Source: JBKBKN01 sp046294625
GTDB taxonomy: Bacteria > Bacteroidota > Bacteroidia > M30B66
NCBI GenBank assembly: GCA_046294625.1
Contig: JBKBKN010000018.1
Span: 7,836-71,835 of the forward strand
Direction of reading: 5' to 3'
DNA length: 64,000 bases
Part shown: piece by piece, positions 18,804 through 27,532 of the stretch
Position numbering within the stretch: position 1 is the stretch's first letter
Layout: the number at the start of each line of letters is the position of its first letter
Notes under the pieces: generated by a model
The model's input: the letters and a program-made list of their open reading frames with translations, nothing else
Told to the model about the DNA's origin: nothing
The model's database searches: none
Made by a program: the position numbers and the translations under genes

Positions 18804-19501
18804 GTCTGACGGTTGATGTGTAGCTCATCCCATTTGCTTGCCAAATCCCTAATTTCTTTGTAATGACTGATCGTAAACTTATCAGCTTTCTCTGCTTGAA
18901 TTGCCCGAAAAGCCAAAGCTTTTGCAACTTCTTTTGCATGGATTGCCTTGTAGGGCGACATTCTGCCAAACAGAAGTGGATTGAATAACGGGGTGAACAG
19001 TTTAGCAGCTGATTCGCCAAATCTAAATTCTTTTCTAGGGCCTAAAAGCAATGATGGTCTCATTATGTGCAGCTCCGGAAAATTAAGCGCTTGCAGTTTC
19101 ATTTCCAAACTTCCTTTCACACGAAGGTAGAAATTATTACTATCTTTATTGGCTCCCACCGCCGACATCAAACAAAAACATGGAATCTTTTCTTCTCTGG
19201 CCAGCCGGGCAATTTGCATGGGCAATTCTAAATCAATATATCTGAAATTTTCTTGTGAACCTGCTTTTTTTATGGTAGTGCCAAGGCAGCAGATCACTGT
19301 ATCCACATTTGTGAGCTCACATTGAAGTTCATTTCCAATTTCACTGTAGAATTTGGATTTGTTACCCAGTTCAGCCGGGGCTTTACGCCCCCAGATCACC
19401 AATGAATCGCAATATGAAGAAGCCTGAAGCAAATCTAATACATAAGCACCGGTAAGGCCGGTTGCTCCAATCAATAGAATCTTTTTGGAATTATTTGACA
19501 T
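18800..19501 (-). CDS. NAD(P)-binding Rossmann protein, atypical SDR type
   Basis: 233 residues from the ATG at 19501; the frame extends further upstream but only into the neighbouring gene. The N-terminus KKILLIGATGLTGAYVLDLL is a dinucleotide-binding GxxGxxG fold, followed by TVICCLGTTIKKAGS and a conserved LMSAVGANKDS segment with YLRVKGSLE. This is the pattern of the HTATIP2/TIP30-like oxidoreductases common in Bacteroidota. Substrate unknown. It overlaps the upstream barrel gene by 11 bases, suggesting translational coupling, and overlaps the serS stop by 4 bases (TTAA). Confidence 0.85.
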   Translation of the reverse strand: MSNNSKKILLIGATGLTGAYVLDLLQASSYCDSLVIWGRKAPAELGNKSKFYSEIGNELQCELTNVDTVICCLGTTIKKAGSQENFRYIDLELPMQIARLAREEKIPCFCLMSAVGANKDSNNFYLRVKGSLEMKLQALNFPELHIMRPSLLLGPRKEFRFGESAAKLFTPLFNPLLFGRMSPYKAIHAKEVAKALAFRAIQAEKADKFTISHYKEIRDLASKWDELHINRQT

Positions 19502-20225
19502 ATCGCTGAAGCCCCCGGTTTTTCTTTGCTGCGTATTGATTGATTTTATAATACAATGCGGCGTTAATACCCAGCCAAAATCGTTTTGTTGGGGACTCTG
19601 AAAGACGTATTTCTGTTTTGGTTGCAATGTTATTAAAACAGTAACCGCCCCTAAAACCTGCGTTAAATGCTATGGTTTCGCTAAGGTGGTAAAATGTTCC
19701 CATTGCAATCACCCCGCTGATGGTATGTTGTCTAAACCAACTTTTGTCTAATTGCTCTATTTCACCATTTCCGGCAATAAATTTGTTTTTGGCCTTGAGT
19801 AAAATGGACCATTGCGGCCCCACTTCCACATACAAGCCTTGATTGTGCGACCTAGCAAAGGTGAATAAAATAGGGATATCGAGATAATTTAACACTGTTC
19901 GTTGCCGATTCATCAGTCTAATAATATTGGACTCATCATAGAAATAATTTTCGCGTTCCTGAGCATGTGTGGCATGGTTTACATTGATCCTAAATCCATA
20001 AAGTCGTTTGTGGTAGTACTCTAAACTTTTGAAAAAATAACCGAATGCTAATCCAAAATGTGGAGCCCAAGTAAAATATTGAATGGTGTCTCTGCTTGCC
20101 CAGTCTAGTGAAGGATTGTAAATGGTAGTGTTCCCATAGCTCGCATTTACGCCAAAATTAAATCCTTGAGAATAGGCATTCATTACACCAAAAAAGAGGA
20201 AAATAAAGCAGCCAACGCGATTCAA
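19491..20225 (-). CDS. PorT-like outer-membrane beta-barrel protein
   Basis: About 244 residues, using a TTG start at 20225 that gives a clean signal peptide (NRVGCFIFLFFGVMNAYSQG). The open frame continues upstream to 20507 but there overlaps the patatin gene and has no family character. The mature part alternates polar and aromatic strands (GFNFGVNASYG, LYVEVGPQWSILLKA, FNAGFRGGYCF, FWLGINAALYYKI), as in the PorT/OmpW-type barrels of Bacteroidota. It is co-directional with the patatin-barrel gene 76 bases upstream and overlaps the next gene by 11 bases. Start choice is the weak point; the product class is fairly safe. Confidence 0.7.
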   Translation of the reverse strand: MNRVGCFIFLFFGVMNAYSQGFNFGVNASYGNTTIYNPSLDWASRDTIQYFTWAPHFGLAFGYFFKSLEYYHKRLYGFRINVNHATHAQERENYFYDESNIIRLMNRQRTVLNYLDIPILFTFARSHNQGLYVEVGPQWSILLKAKNKFIAGNGEIEQLDKSWFRQHTISGVIAMGTFYHLSETIAFNAGFRGGYCFNNIATKTEIRLSESPTKRFWLGINAALYYKINQYAAKKNRGLQRYVK

Positions 20226-20301
20226 TCCGAAAACCTTTATACTAGATACGAATTTACAAAAAATAAAGGTCTTGTACAAGGTGATGTAAGATTTTGAGAA
20301 A

Positions 20302-22611
20302 TTACTGAAGTGCTCGTCTGTTGAAAAGCAAAAACCCTGCGGTGAAAATGACTGACCATGGCTTCTGTTCCCTCTCATAATAATTAACCGACAGGCACAG
20401 CGGAGCCACTGGAGTATTGAAGACGAGCGCTGCTGAGCCGATGTAATAGCGCCTTTCGAAAGGATTGCCATAAAAAGCTGTCTGGTTATCTGCTCTAATG
20501 ATTTCACGATGTGGCTGAAAGATATATGCTTCCAGCCTAAGATCTAGTCGTGAAGTAAAGGCAAAAAGTGTTTTTAAACCTGCGCCGCCATAATTATGAG
20601 CTCTGTAATTCTCCAGAAATAAAGTGCGCATTTCTGGCACTGGAGAAAAAGCTGCAGATTGGAGTATGCTGGCCGTATAGTTTTGAAAAAATGGTTGATT
20701 AGAAGCTACCAATTCGCCATAAACACCAATTCTTAAGGCGCCTCGTTTGTTAAAGTAGTTATCATAAATCAAGTTGAACCGATAAAAATCATGCGATTTT
20801 CGAATATTGATGATGTCGGTGATGGATGTAGACCCGGGAATAGTCTCTTCCAGACCTGACAGATAACGAAACCGCATGGAAAAGTAAGTGCCTGCATTGG
20901 CATAGAATTTTCGGTTCAAGGTGCTGCGTTCAAAAAATATGTAGGTAGATGCGTGATTGAAAAATGTTCGGTCGGCTGTGTCGGCTTTGAGAAAAAAAGG
21001 GGTTTGATAATAATCATCGTACATGCGTGCAGCAACTGCTCCTATTTTTATTCTCGACTTACGCCCAAATGGAAAAGTAAGATTGGCATTAAACGATTGA
21101 TCGCGTTGAATTAAATAAGATGGCTTCACATCTTCAAAAAATGCAGTGCTACTGTTAAAGTAGTCGAAAACATTGGCAGTGAAATCGGTTTCAATGAAAA
21201 ACGGAATTGAAAAAGGGAAGTCGAATCGGGCCATAATCTGGCCTGAGCTGTAAAATTTTCCAAAGTAGGTGTTCAAATCGATCGATGTGCCGATGTTTCG
21301 GAATCTTTTATATCGAAGGGCGATAAAACCAGTATTGATAGGTCGGGAAGAAAAAATACCACCAAACTGCGCATCAAAGTCCTTGTCTTGTTTGATTTTT
21401 AGTTTTAGTACGAAATCTTGGTTCAGCGAGTCAGGTTCGGCCATCGGTTGTATGTGTTTGATTCGCTCATCAGTAACAAGCTTATGATAGCCAGGGCGAA
21501 GCCGGTCGATGTGTTCTGATTTTCTTTTTGACCCTAAAATACCATGAATATATTTTTTCTGTGATCGGTTAACACCATCCAATTCAACTTTCGAGATGTT
21601 CATTTCTTTCAAATCATGCACAAAGTTGTGACGACGTTCTTTAAGTTCTTCTGGATTGGTGCGTCTTGAAATAAGTTGTTTGATGTCGTCGATTCTGGAT
21701 AAAGTGGTTTCGTAGCCTCCTTGCACCATATCGCGCGATCGTGAAAAGTCAAGAATCGATACAGATGGAATCTTCGGACGAATGATGATCATATTGTTAT
21801 CGTCGCAAATTGACTCATAACTGGTATAATACATCAGCATGCTTTTGATTTGTGAGGTGATGTCATCTTCATCGGGCGGATTCATGGAAAATGCAACTGT
21901 GCTGCCGATAATTACATCAGGAAGAAAATCGTGATACATCACATCGGATGGGAAGTTGTTATAAAGTCCGCCATCATACAACAGACGATCGCCGAGTTTG
22001 AGCGGACGATAAACAAAAGGGTAGGAGGTGGAAGCTCGAAGGGCAATTCCGAGGTCTCCTTGGCGGAAAATTACGCTCGATTTGGTAAACACATCAGCCG
22101 CCACAGCTCGAAAAGGAACGAATAGACTGTCGAAATTTCTGTTGGCTTTGGCTGTAATAGGAGCGGTTCGCTCCATGAAGGCAAAATCCATGTAAGCGGT
22201 GCTGATGATATTGGTTGGCAAGGTGTATTGAAAAGCAGAATCAATTCTGAATTTCAGCCCAATCCATGATCCGTTGGGTTCTCTATCTCTGTAGTAAAAA
22301 ACATAACGCTCATCGGGGCGACCAAATACCCAATTGTTAAACATAGGCGAGGTAATGATTTCTTCAATTTCTGAAGGAGAGTATCCCATGGCATACATTC
22401 CACCAACCAAGGCTCCCATCGATGTGCCGGTGATGTAATCAATCGGAATGTTGTTTTCTTCCAAAGCCTTTAGCACACCCACATGGGCAACACCACTAGA
22501 TCCGCCACCGCTCAAGACTACGCCTACACGCTGACCATATGTTGGAAGAGTGAGGAGTATAATTTCCCAAACAATTATACATCTGATAAATTTTTTACTG
22601 TGAATGGACAT
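20302..22611 (-). CDS. Patatin-like phospholipase fused to Omp85-type barrel
   Basis: 769 residues. A signal peptide (about 8-26) leads into a patatin domain: oxyanion loop SGGGSSGVAHVG (about 34-45), nucleophile Ser64 in GTSMG, and Asp213 of the catalytic dyad in YDGGLYNNFP. A POTRA-like linker (about 340-400) and a C-terminal 16-strand-type surface-antigen barrel (about 410-769) follow. This is the layout of type Vd autotransporters such as Pseudomonas PlpD, where the lipase is exported through its own barrel. In Bacteroidota the fusion is widespread, but whether the lipase is released is not known. It is followed by the PorT-like gene on the same strand. Confidence 0.92.
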   Translation of the reverse strand: MSIHSKKFIRCIIVWEIILLTLPTYGQRVGVVLSGGGSSGVAHVGVLKALEENNIPIDYITGTSMGALVGGMYAMGYSPSEIEEIITSPMFNNWVFGRPDERYVFYYRDREPNGSWIGLKFRIDSAFQYTLPTNIISTAYMDFAFMERTAPITAKANRNFDSLFVPFRAVAADVFTKSSVIFRQGDLGIALRASTSYPFVYRPLKLGDRLLYDGGLYNNFPSDVMYHDFLPDVIIGSTVAFSMNPPDEDDITSQIKSMLMYYTSYESICDDNNMIIIRPKIPSVSILDFSRSRDMVQGGYETTLSRIDDIKQLISRRTNPEELKERRHNFVHDLKEMNISKVELDGVNRSQKKYIHGILGSKRKSEHIDRLRPGYHKLVTDERIKHIQPMAEPDSLNQDFVLKLKIKQDKDFDAQFGGIFSSRPINTGFIALRYKRFRNIGTSIDLNTYFGKFYSSGQIMARFDFPFSIPFFIETDFTANVFDYFNSSTAFFEDVKPSYLIQRDQSFNANLTFPFGRKSRIKIGAVAARMYDDYYQTPFFLKADTADRTFFNHASTYIFFERSTLNRKFYANAGTYFSMRFRYLSGLEETIPGSTSITDIINIRKSHDFYRFNLIYDNYFNKRGALRIGVYGELVASNQPFFQNYTASILQSAAFSPVPEMRTLFLENYRAHNYGGAGLKTLFAFTSRLDLRLEAYIFQPHREIIRADNQTAFYGNPFERRYYIGSAALVFNTPVAPLCLSVNYYEREQKPWSVIFTAGFLLFNRRALQ

Positions 22612-22684
22612 CTTTGGTGTAGCTTCGTCAAAATTGCTGTTTTTAATTTAATCTGATGTTAAATCATGGAATAATTTTTAACGA

Positions 22685-23914
22685 TTAGGTAAATCGAATT
22701 GCCTTGGCCGGAGATATGCGGCTGATAATCATCGCAGGCATTAGCATAGCCATGATGCAAATGGCAAAGACCCCGATATTTAAGACGAGAAGTCCAATAA
22801 AATCGAATTCCACTGGAACATAGGCCACATAATAGGTTTGCGGATTAAGTTTGAACAGTCGAAAGAAATATTGAACCGCTGCAAGAGACAGACCTGCAAT
22901 ATTTCCAATGAGCATACCTTTCAAAATCATACTTCCTGCTTGGTGAAGAAATATAGTCCTAATCAGACGATTATTGGCTCCCAGTGCTTTGAGAATGCCA
23001 ATCATGGAGGTACGCTCAAGTATCATGATGAGCAAAGCACTGATCATATTGATAATCCCCACTAGCACCATTAGGGTAATGATGATGACCACATTGGTGT
23101 CCATCATTTCGAGCCAGTTAAATATTTGGGGATATCGCTCTGTGATCGATGTTGTTTCGAGATCAGGAGGAAGTGATTGATATACCAGGTCTGTGACCGG
23201 GTCAAGGTCTTTGAATGCTGATATGAGAATTTCGACCCCACCCACCATGTCACTGTCCCAGTTATTGAGCCTTTGGATCTGTCTCATATCGCCAATAATG
23301 ACCAATTGATCGAACTCACTTTCCTGCAGTCCGGTGTCATATAATCCGGTGATGATAAACTTTCTTGATCTAGGTGGGTCTTGTACAAAATACATTACCA
23401 TTCCTGAGTCAACATCGAGGTGAAGATTTGCTGCCAGTGCTTTTGAAATTAAAATTTCGTTTGAACGAACACTGTCGAGAAAAATCGGTAAGCGGCCCGA
23501 AATCAATTGACCACCAAAAAATGACCAATCGTAATCTGCATCTACACCTTTAAACACAACACCTTCTATGGCGTCATCGGCTTTAATTATGCCAGCCTTG
23601 GTAGAAAAAGGTTGAATTTTTCTGATGCCCTTGATAGATTTCAAGTCATCGAAGTGTGCAGACGGAAAGCGTATAGGGGAAGACTCAAAAGAATTGTTGG
23701 AACTAAATTTGCTCACCTGAATGTGACCGCCGAAACCGATAATCTTATTTCTGATTTCGGATTGAAAGCCTTGAACTATGAAAAGCGCAAGAATCATTAC
23801 AGTCAAGCCCAAAGCGATGCCCGCTGTGGCAATATTTCGCATAGGACCGGAATATCCGCGATTACGATTATTTTCGCCGGAAAGTTTTTTTGAAATGAAG
23901 GATGCTGTACTCAA
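22685..23914 (-). CDS. LolC/E-type ABC transporter permease (FtsX family)
   Basis: 409 residues with one N-terminal helix (about 28-50), a periplasmic MacB-like domain (about 50-270) and three C-terminal helices of the FtsX domain (about 272-400), including ERTSMIGILKALGANNRLIR, the coupling motif. In proteobacteria the family extracts lipoproteins for delivery to LolA. A matching ATPase gene is not in this neighbourhood, which is common. It is divergent from the NamZ-like gene with 67 bases between starts, and follows no other gene closely. Confidence 0.9.
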   Translation of the reverse strand: MSTASFISKKLSGENNRNRGYSGPMRNIATAGIALGLTVMILALFIVQGFQSEIRNKIIGFGGHIQVSKFSSNNSFESSPIRFPSAHFDDLKSIKGIRKIQPFSTKAGIIKADDAIEGVVFKGVDADYDWSFFGGQLISGRLPIFLDSVRSNEILISKALAANLHLDVDSGMVMYFVQDPPRSRKFIITGLYDTGLQESEFDQLVIIGDMRQIQRLNNWDSDMVGGVEILISAFKDLDPVTDLVYQSLPPDLETTSITERYPQIFNWLEMMDTNVVIIITLMVLVGIINMISALLIMILERTSMIGILKALGANNRLIRTIFLHQAGSMILKGMLIGNIAGLSLAAVQYFFRLFKLNPQTYYVAYVPVEFDFIGLLVLNIGVFAICIMAMLMPAMIISRISPAKAIRFT

Positions 23915-23981
23915 CTTGAGTTTAAAATCGCCTAAAATTAATCAATGCCAACTTCCTACACAATACATCACACCAATCTTT

Positions 23982-25193
23982 ATGAAACGACTTGCAATTC
24001 TCTTTCTGACAACACTAGCCTTGATTCTCCATACAGCCGATGCGCAACCTGTAGTGAAGGCTGCCGGGCGCACACTCACCGATGCTGATGTGGTGCTGGG
24101 TGCAGAGAAAGTGAATGATTGGTTGCCATTGCTGAGAAATAAACCTGTGGCTTTGGTGGCTAATCATACTTCGTTGATAGGTAAAACCCACCTAGTGGAC
24201 ACAATGCTAAGTTTGAAGCTGAATGTGAAGAAAGTATTTGCACCCGAGCATGGATTCAGAGGTATGGCCGATGCAGGGGAAAAGGTGTCGAGCAGCACTG
24301 ACGAACGCACCGGGCTTCCTATTATTTCGCTATATGGCGCAAATAAGAAACCCACACAGGAGCAATTGCAGGATGTAAAGGCAGTAGTGTTTGATATACA
24401 AGACGTAGGGGCAAGGTTCTATACTTATATCTCCACTATGGCCTATGTGATGGATGTTTGCGCGATGATGAACATCGACTTTATTGTATTCGACAGACCC
24501 AACCCCAATGGACACTATGTGGATGGGCCGTTGCTAAAGCCTGCATTCAAATCATTTGTCGGTTTACATCCTGTTCCCATTGTTCATGGCATGACGGTAG
24601 GCGAGTATGCCCGCATGGTGAATGAGGAAGGCTGGCTAGAAAGTGGAAAAAAATGCAAACTTACCGTTATTACATGCGATAATTATACGCATGAAGACTA
24701 TTATCAGATATCCGTACCCCCTTCTCCCAATCTCACTACCATGTCGTCGATTTATCTCTATCCTTCACTCTGTTTGTTCGAAGGCACGCCGGTTTCGGTC
24801 GGCAGAGGAACCGACAGACCATTTACCATGATTGGCATGCCTAATTTTCCGGTGGGTGATTTCACTTTTACGCCCAGAAGCGGACCGGGAAGCAAAAAAC
24901 CAATGTATGAGAATAAAGAATGTCGCGGATTTGATTTGCAGTTTTTTGGCGACTCCTTTATTCGAAACTCCGGGAGTATTTACTTGTATTGGCTCATCAA
25001 CTTTTACAGCAAAGCTCCGGATAAGGAAAAGTTCTTTAACAATTTCTTCGACAAGCTTGCCGGCAATGATGTATTGAAGCAACAAATAAAAAATGGACTA
25101 TCTGAAGAAGAGATTCGTAAGACCTGGAAAGCGGATATAGACAAGTTCAAGGCCATTCGTAAGAAGTACCTGCTATACAAAGACTTCGGTTAA
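23982..25193 (+). CDS. NamZ-type exo-beta-N-acetylmuramidase (DUF1343/GH171)
   Basis: 403 residues from the ATG at 23982, which opens a signal peptide (KRLAILFLTTLALILHTADA); the frame upstream runs inside the opposite-strand permease. Family DUF1343, shown in Bacillus (NamZ/YbbC) and Tannerella to be an exo-beta-N-acetylmuramidase, releases terminal MurNAc from peptidoglycan fragments. Visible signatures are LVANHTSLIG, KVFAPEHGFRG, VFDIQDVGARFYTYISTM and DRPNPNGHYVDGP. The export signal fits cell-wall recycling in the periplasm. A MurNAc uptake gene is not in the window. Confidence 0.92.
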   Translation: MKRLAILFLTTLALILHTADAQPVVKAAGRTLTDADVVLGAEKVNDWLPLLRNKPVALVANHTSLIGKTHLVDTMLSLKLNVKKVFAPEHGFRGMADAGEKVSSSTDERTGLPIISLYGANKKPTQEQLQDVKAVVFDIQDVGARFYTYISTMAYVMDVCAMMNIDFIVFDRPNPNGHYVDGPLLKPAFKSFVGLHPVPIVHGMTVGEYARMVNEEGWLESGKKCKLTVITCDNYTHEDYYQISVPPSPNLTTMSSIYLYPSLCLFEGTPVSVGRGTDRPFTMIGMPNFPVGDFTFTPRSGPGSKKPMYENKECRGFDLQFFGDSFIRNSGSIYLYWLINFYSKAPDKEKFFNNFFDKLAGNDVLKQQIKNGLSEEEIRKTWKADIDKFKAIRKKYLLYKDFG

Positions 25194-25233
25194 TCAGTTA
25201 GCATAGGCTTGACCTGTAATCGACAATAACAGC

Positions 25234-27519
25234 TTAGAATGGAATTTTCACAGTAAATGCGGTGCCCTTGTCCACCTCACTTTCTACTTCGATTGTACCA
25301 TGATGTTGCTCTATGATCATTTTCACAATACTCATACCTAATCCAAGTGACTTTTCTCCAGCTGTACCGTATCTNNNNNNNNNNNNNNNNNNNNNNNNNN
25401 NNNNNNNNNNNNNNNNNNNNNNNNNNNNNNNNNNNNNNNNNNNNNNNNNNNNNNNNNNNNNNNNNNNNATTGTACCATGATGTTGCTCTATGATCATTTT
25501 CACAATACTCATACCTAATCCAAGTGACTTTTCTCCAGCTGTACCATATCTTCCAGCTTTTGTAAATCGATCAAACAGCTTAGGCAGATATTCCGGCGGT
25601 ATGCCAACTCCATTGTCTGATATTTTTAAGATGAAATGCAAATCATTTTTTGAAGCATCAATCTTCACTGTACCACCTTTGTATGTAAATTTTATTGCGT
25701 TGGAGACCAGGTTATCTAATAGGCGTTGAAATTTGGGTTTGTTAAGATTAACATGCAATGATCTGACGCCGTGGCTTTCTAACCCAAGATGAATATCCTT
25801 CTCTTTTGCAATTTTCTGAAAGGAGCCGAGGGTGTGCTCCAAAATAGGTATTACATCAGTGGGCACAAGTTTCAATTCAACATCAATTCCAAATCGGGCG
25901 ATTTCCACCAAATCGTTAATGGTTTCTAGCGCCTTGTCGCAAGATTGATTGATGTATTCTACACTTTTTTTATTCAATTCACTGATTTGTTCTTCGTGTA
26001 TCAGCAGGTCAGCAAACCCTTTGATAATATTCAAAGGGTTGCGAAGATCGTGTGCCACCATACCAAGTATCATCGTTTTTTCTTTATTCAACAGTTCAAG
26101 TTCCTTATTGACAAGTTCAAGTTTGCTCTTTTCCTCTTCAAGTTGTGCATTTAATAGCTGAAATTTCGACCTGATTTTCCGCTCCTTTATCAGGTAAAGT
26201 GCAATAAACACAAAGCTCAGAAAGATAAGAACAACCAAACTTAACAGGATTCTGTTTTGCCACGATTTCAGTTCAGCATCTTTTTCAAGTAGTTCCAGTG
26301 AGTTTGATCTTTTGAGCAGAAAATAAACCGTTGGTATGTCGGTAAACAAAATTTCTTTGGATGACTCATTTATGGAGTCATTAAGTTGGTTAAATTCATT
26401 TTGTTTTTCGAAAGCTAATTTATGGTTACCTATTTTGAAATAGTACTCCGACAGCAGTAGTTGAAGACGTGCATTTAGCGGGTTAAATCTATGTTTTTTG
26501 ATTGTTTTTTCAGCTAAAGCAGATGTTTTGTTAAAAGCAGCGAAATCGGACTTAAGCAAGTAAACACGCATTAAATAAAGCAGCGATAGGGTTGCATCGT
26601 AAGGCTCGATGTTTTCCAGATTGACGCTTATGTTTTTATTAAAATATTTTTCTGCAGAGTCTAACTGATTGGTTTTTAAGAATATTCTGCCAATGTTTCC
26701 CCAAATGACACCTTCAGCAGCATTTGTCCAGGTTGATTTGAGGTTTTTCGATGCTGTTTCATTCAAAAACGGAACCTTGACTGCAGAGTCATTACGTAGC
26801 GAATTGATTTTTTGTAATCCTTCACGGAAATGTTCCATGGCCATTTGATAATCGCGCTGTTCGAGATAGGTGAGACCAATATTATTGATGAGTTCTTGAA
26901 TTTTGAAGAAATCGTTGAAGTTGCTGGAGGTATGTTTATAAATATCAAGTGCTTTGGCAAAATATTCTCTTGATTGGGCATATTGCTTTTGATGAAACAA
27001 CACTAAGCCAATTCGGGAGTAGACATGCCTTATGATTAGGTTATTATTGCTGGAGATGGCAATATCCAATCCTTCGAGATAATAGCCGTGAGCGAGGTAG
27101 GAATTGTTAATGCTACTGTAGATATCGCCGAGTGTAATAAATGCATCGGAATAGATAAATAGATTTTCTGATCGAGAATTCTCTACACAAAAGTTAAGAT
27201 AACGAATAGCACTTTTGATGTCGCCTTCCTTATATGCTTTTAGTCCTTTGAAAAAATGGTACTTAAGCTTTCCATAGGTGTTGTTTAATCTTACAGACTG
27301 GACCAACAAATCTTCAAGCACCCGGTCGGCATCCGAATATTTGTAGGAATAAATTAAATCTTCACTCTGTCGGCAAAGACTATCAATCTGAGCCACCCCT
27401 GAGCTTGTTTGACGGTTGTTTCCAATAGAAGTCTTTTTAGTACAAGTTACTACTGCGCTAAACAATACAAGCAAACAGAAAATGTAGAGATATTTTTTCA
27501 AAGGTCTGTGAGATGACAT
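25234..27519 (-). CDS. TPR-containing histidine kinase (contains assembly gap)
   Basis: Sensor kinase. The N-terminus looks like a lipoprotein or membrane signal ending in AVVTCTKK. Tetratricopeptide-type helical repeats (about 60-390) are followed by a membrane helix (about 425-448), a short coiled coil, a HisKA domain with phospho-acceptor His in MVAHDLRNPLNIIKG, and a HATPase with NLVSNAIKFTY, ISDNGVGIP and LGLGMSIVK. A run of 94 N lies near the 3' end, and the 83 bases on both sides are the same sequence, so 59 codons (gap plus duplicate) are artefactual and the true protein is probably about 702 residues. No response regulator is adjacent. Confidence 0.88.
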   Translation of the reverse strand: MSSHRPLKKYLYIFCLLVLFSAVVTCTKKTSIGNNRQTSSGVAQIDSLCRQSEDLIYSYKYSDADRVLEDLLVQSVRLNNTYGKLKYHFFKGLKAYKEGDIKSAIRYLNFCVENSRSENLFIYSDAFITLGDIYSSINNSYLAHGYYLEGLDIAISSNNNLIIRHVYSRIGLVLFHQKQYAQSREYFAKALDIYKHTSSNFNDFFKIQELINNIGLTYLEQRDYQMAMEHFREGLQKINSLRNDSAVKVPFLNETASKNLKSTWTNAAEGVIWGNIGRIFLKTNQLDSAEKYFNKNISVNLENIEPYDATLSLLYLMRVYLLKSDFAAFNKTSALAEKTIKKHRFNPLNARLQLLLSEYYFKIGNHKLAFEKQNEFNQLNDSINESSKEILFTDIPTVYFLLKRSNSLELLEKDAELKSWQNRILLSLVVLIFLSFVFIALYLIKERKIRSKFQLLNAQLEEEKSKLELVNKELELLNKEKTMILGMVAHDLRNPLNIIKGFADLLIHEEQISELNKKSVEYINQSCDKALETINDLVEIARFGIDVELKLVPTDVIPILEHTLGSFQKIAKEKDIHLGLESHGVRSLHVNLNKPKFQRLLDNLVSNAIKFTYKGGTVKIDASKNDLHFILKISDNGVGIPPEYLPKLFDRFTKAGRYGTAGEKSLGLGMSIVKMIIEQHHGTXXXXXXXXXXXXXXXXXXXXXXXXXXXXXXXXRYGTAGEKSLGLGMSIVKMIIEQHHGTIEVESEVDKGTAFTVKIPF
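25292..25551. repeat. Duplicated contig ends around a 94-N gap
   Basis: Bases 25292-25374 and 25469-25551 are the same 83 bp except one base (G at 25369, A at 25546). The 94 N between them are a scaffolding gap. The copies encode the same kinase segment twice, which no real HATPase domain has. Confidence 0.9.
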
Positions 27520-27532
27520 ACAAAGCTAATGC

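Noticed and set aside
19491..20507. 338-residue version of the PorT-like protein
   Set aside because: The first 94 residues overlap the patatin gene, have no family character and would place the signal peptide internally.
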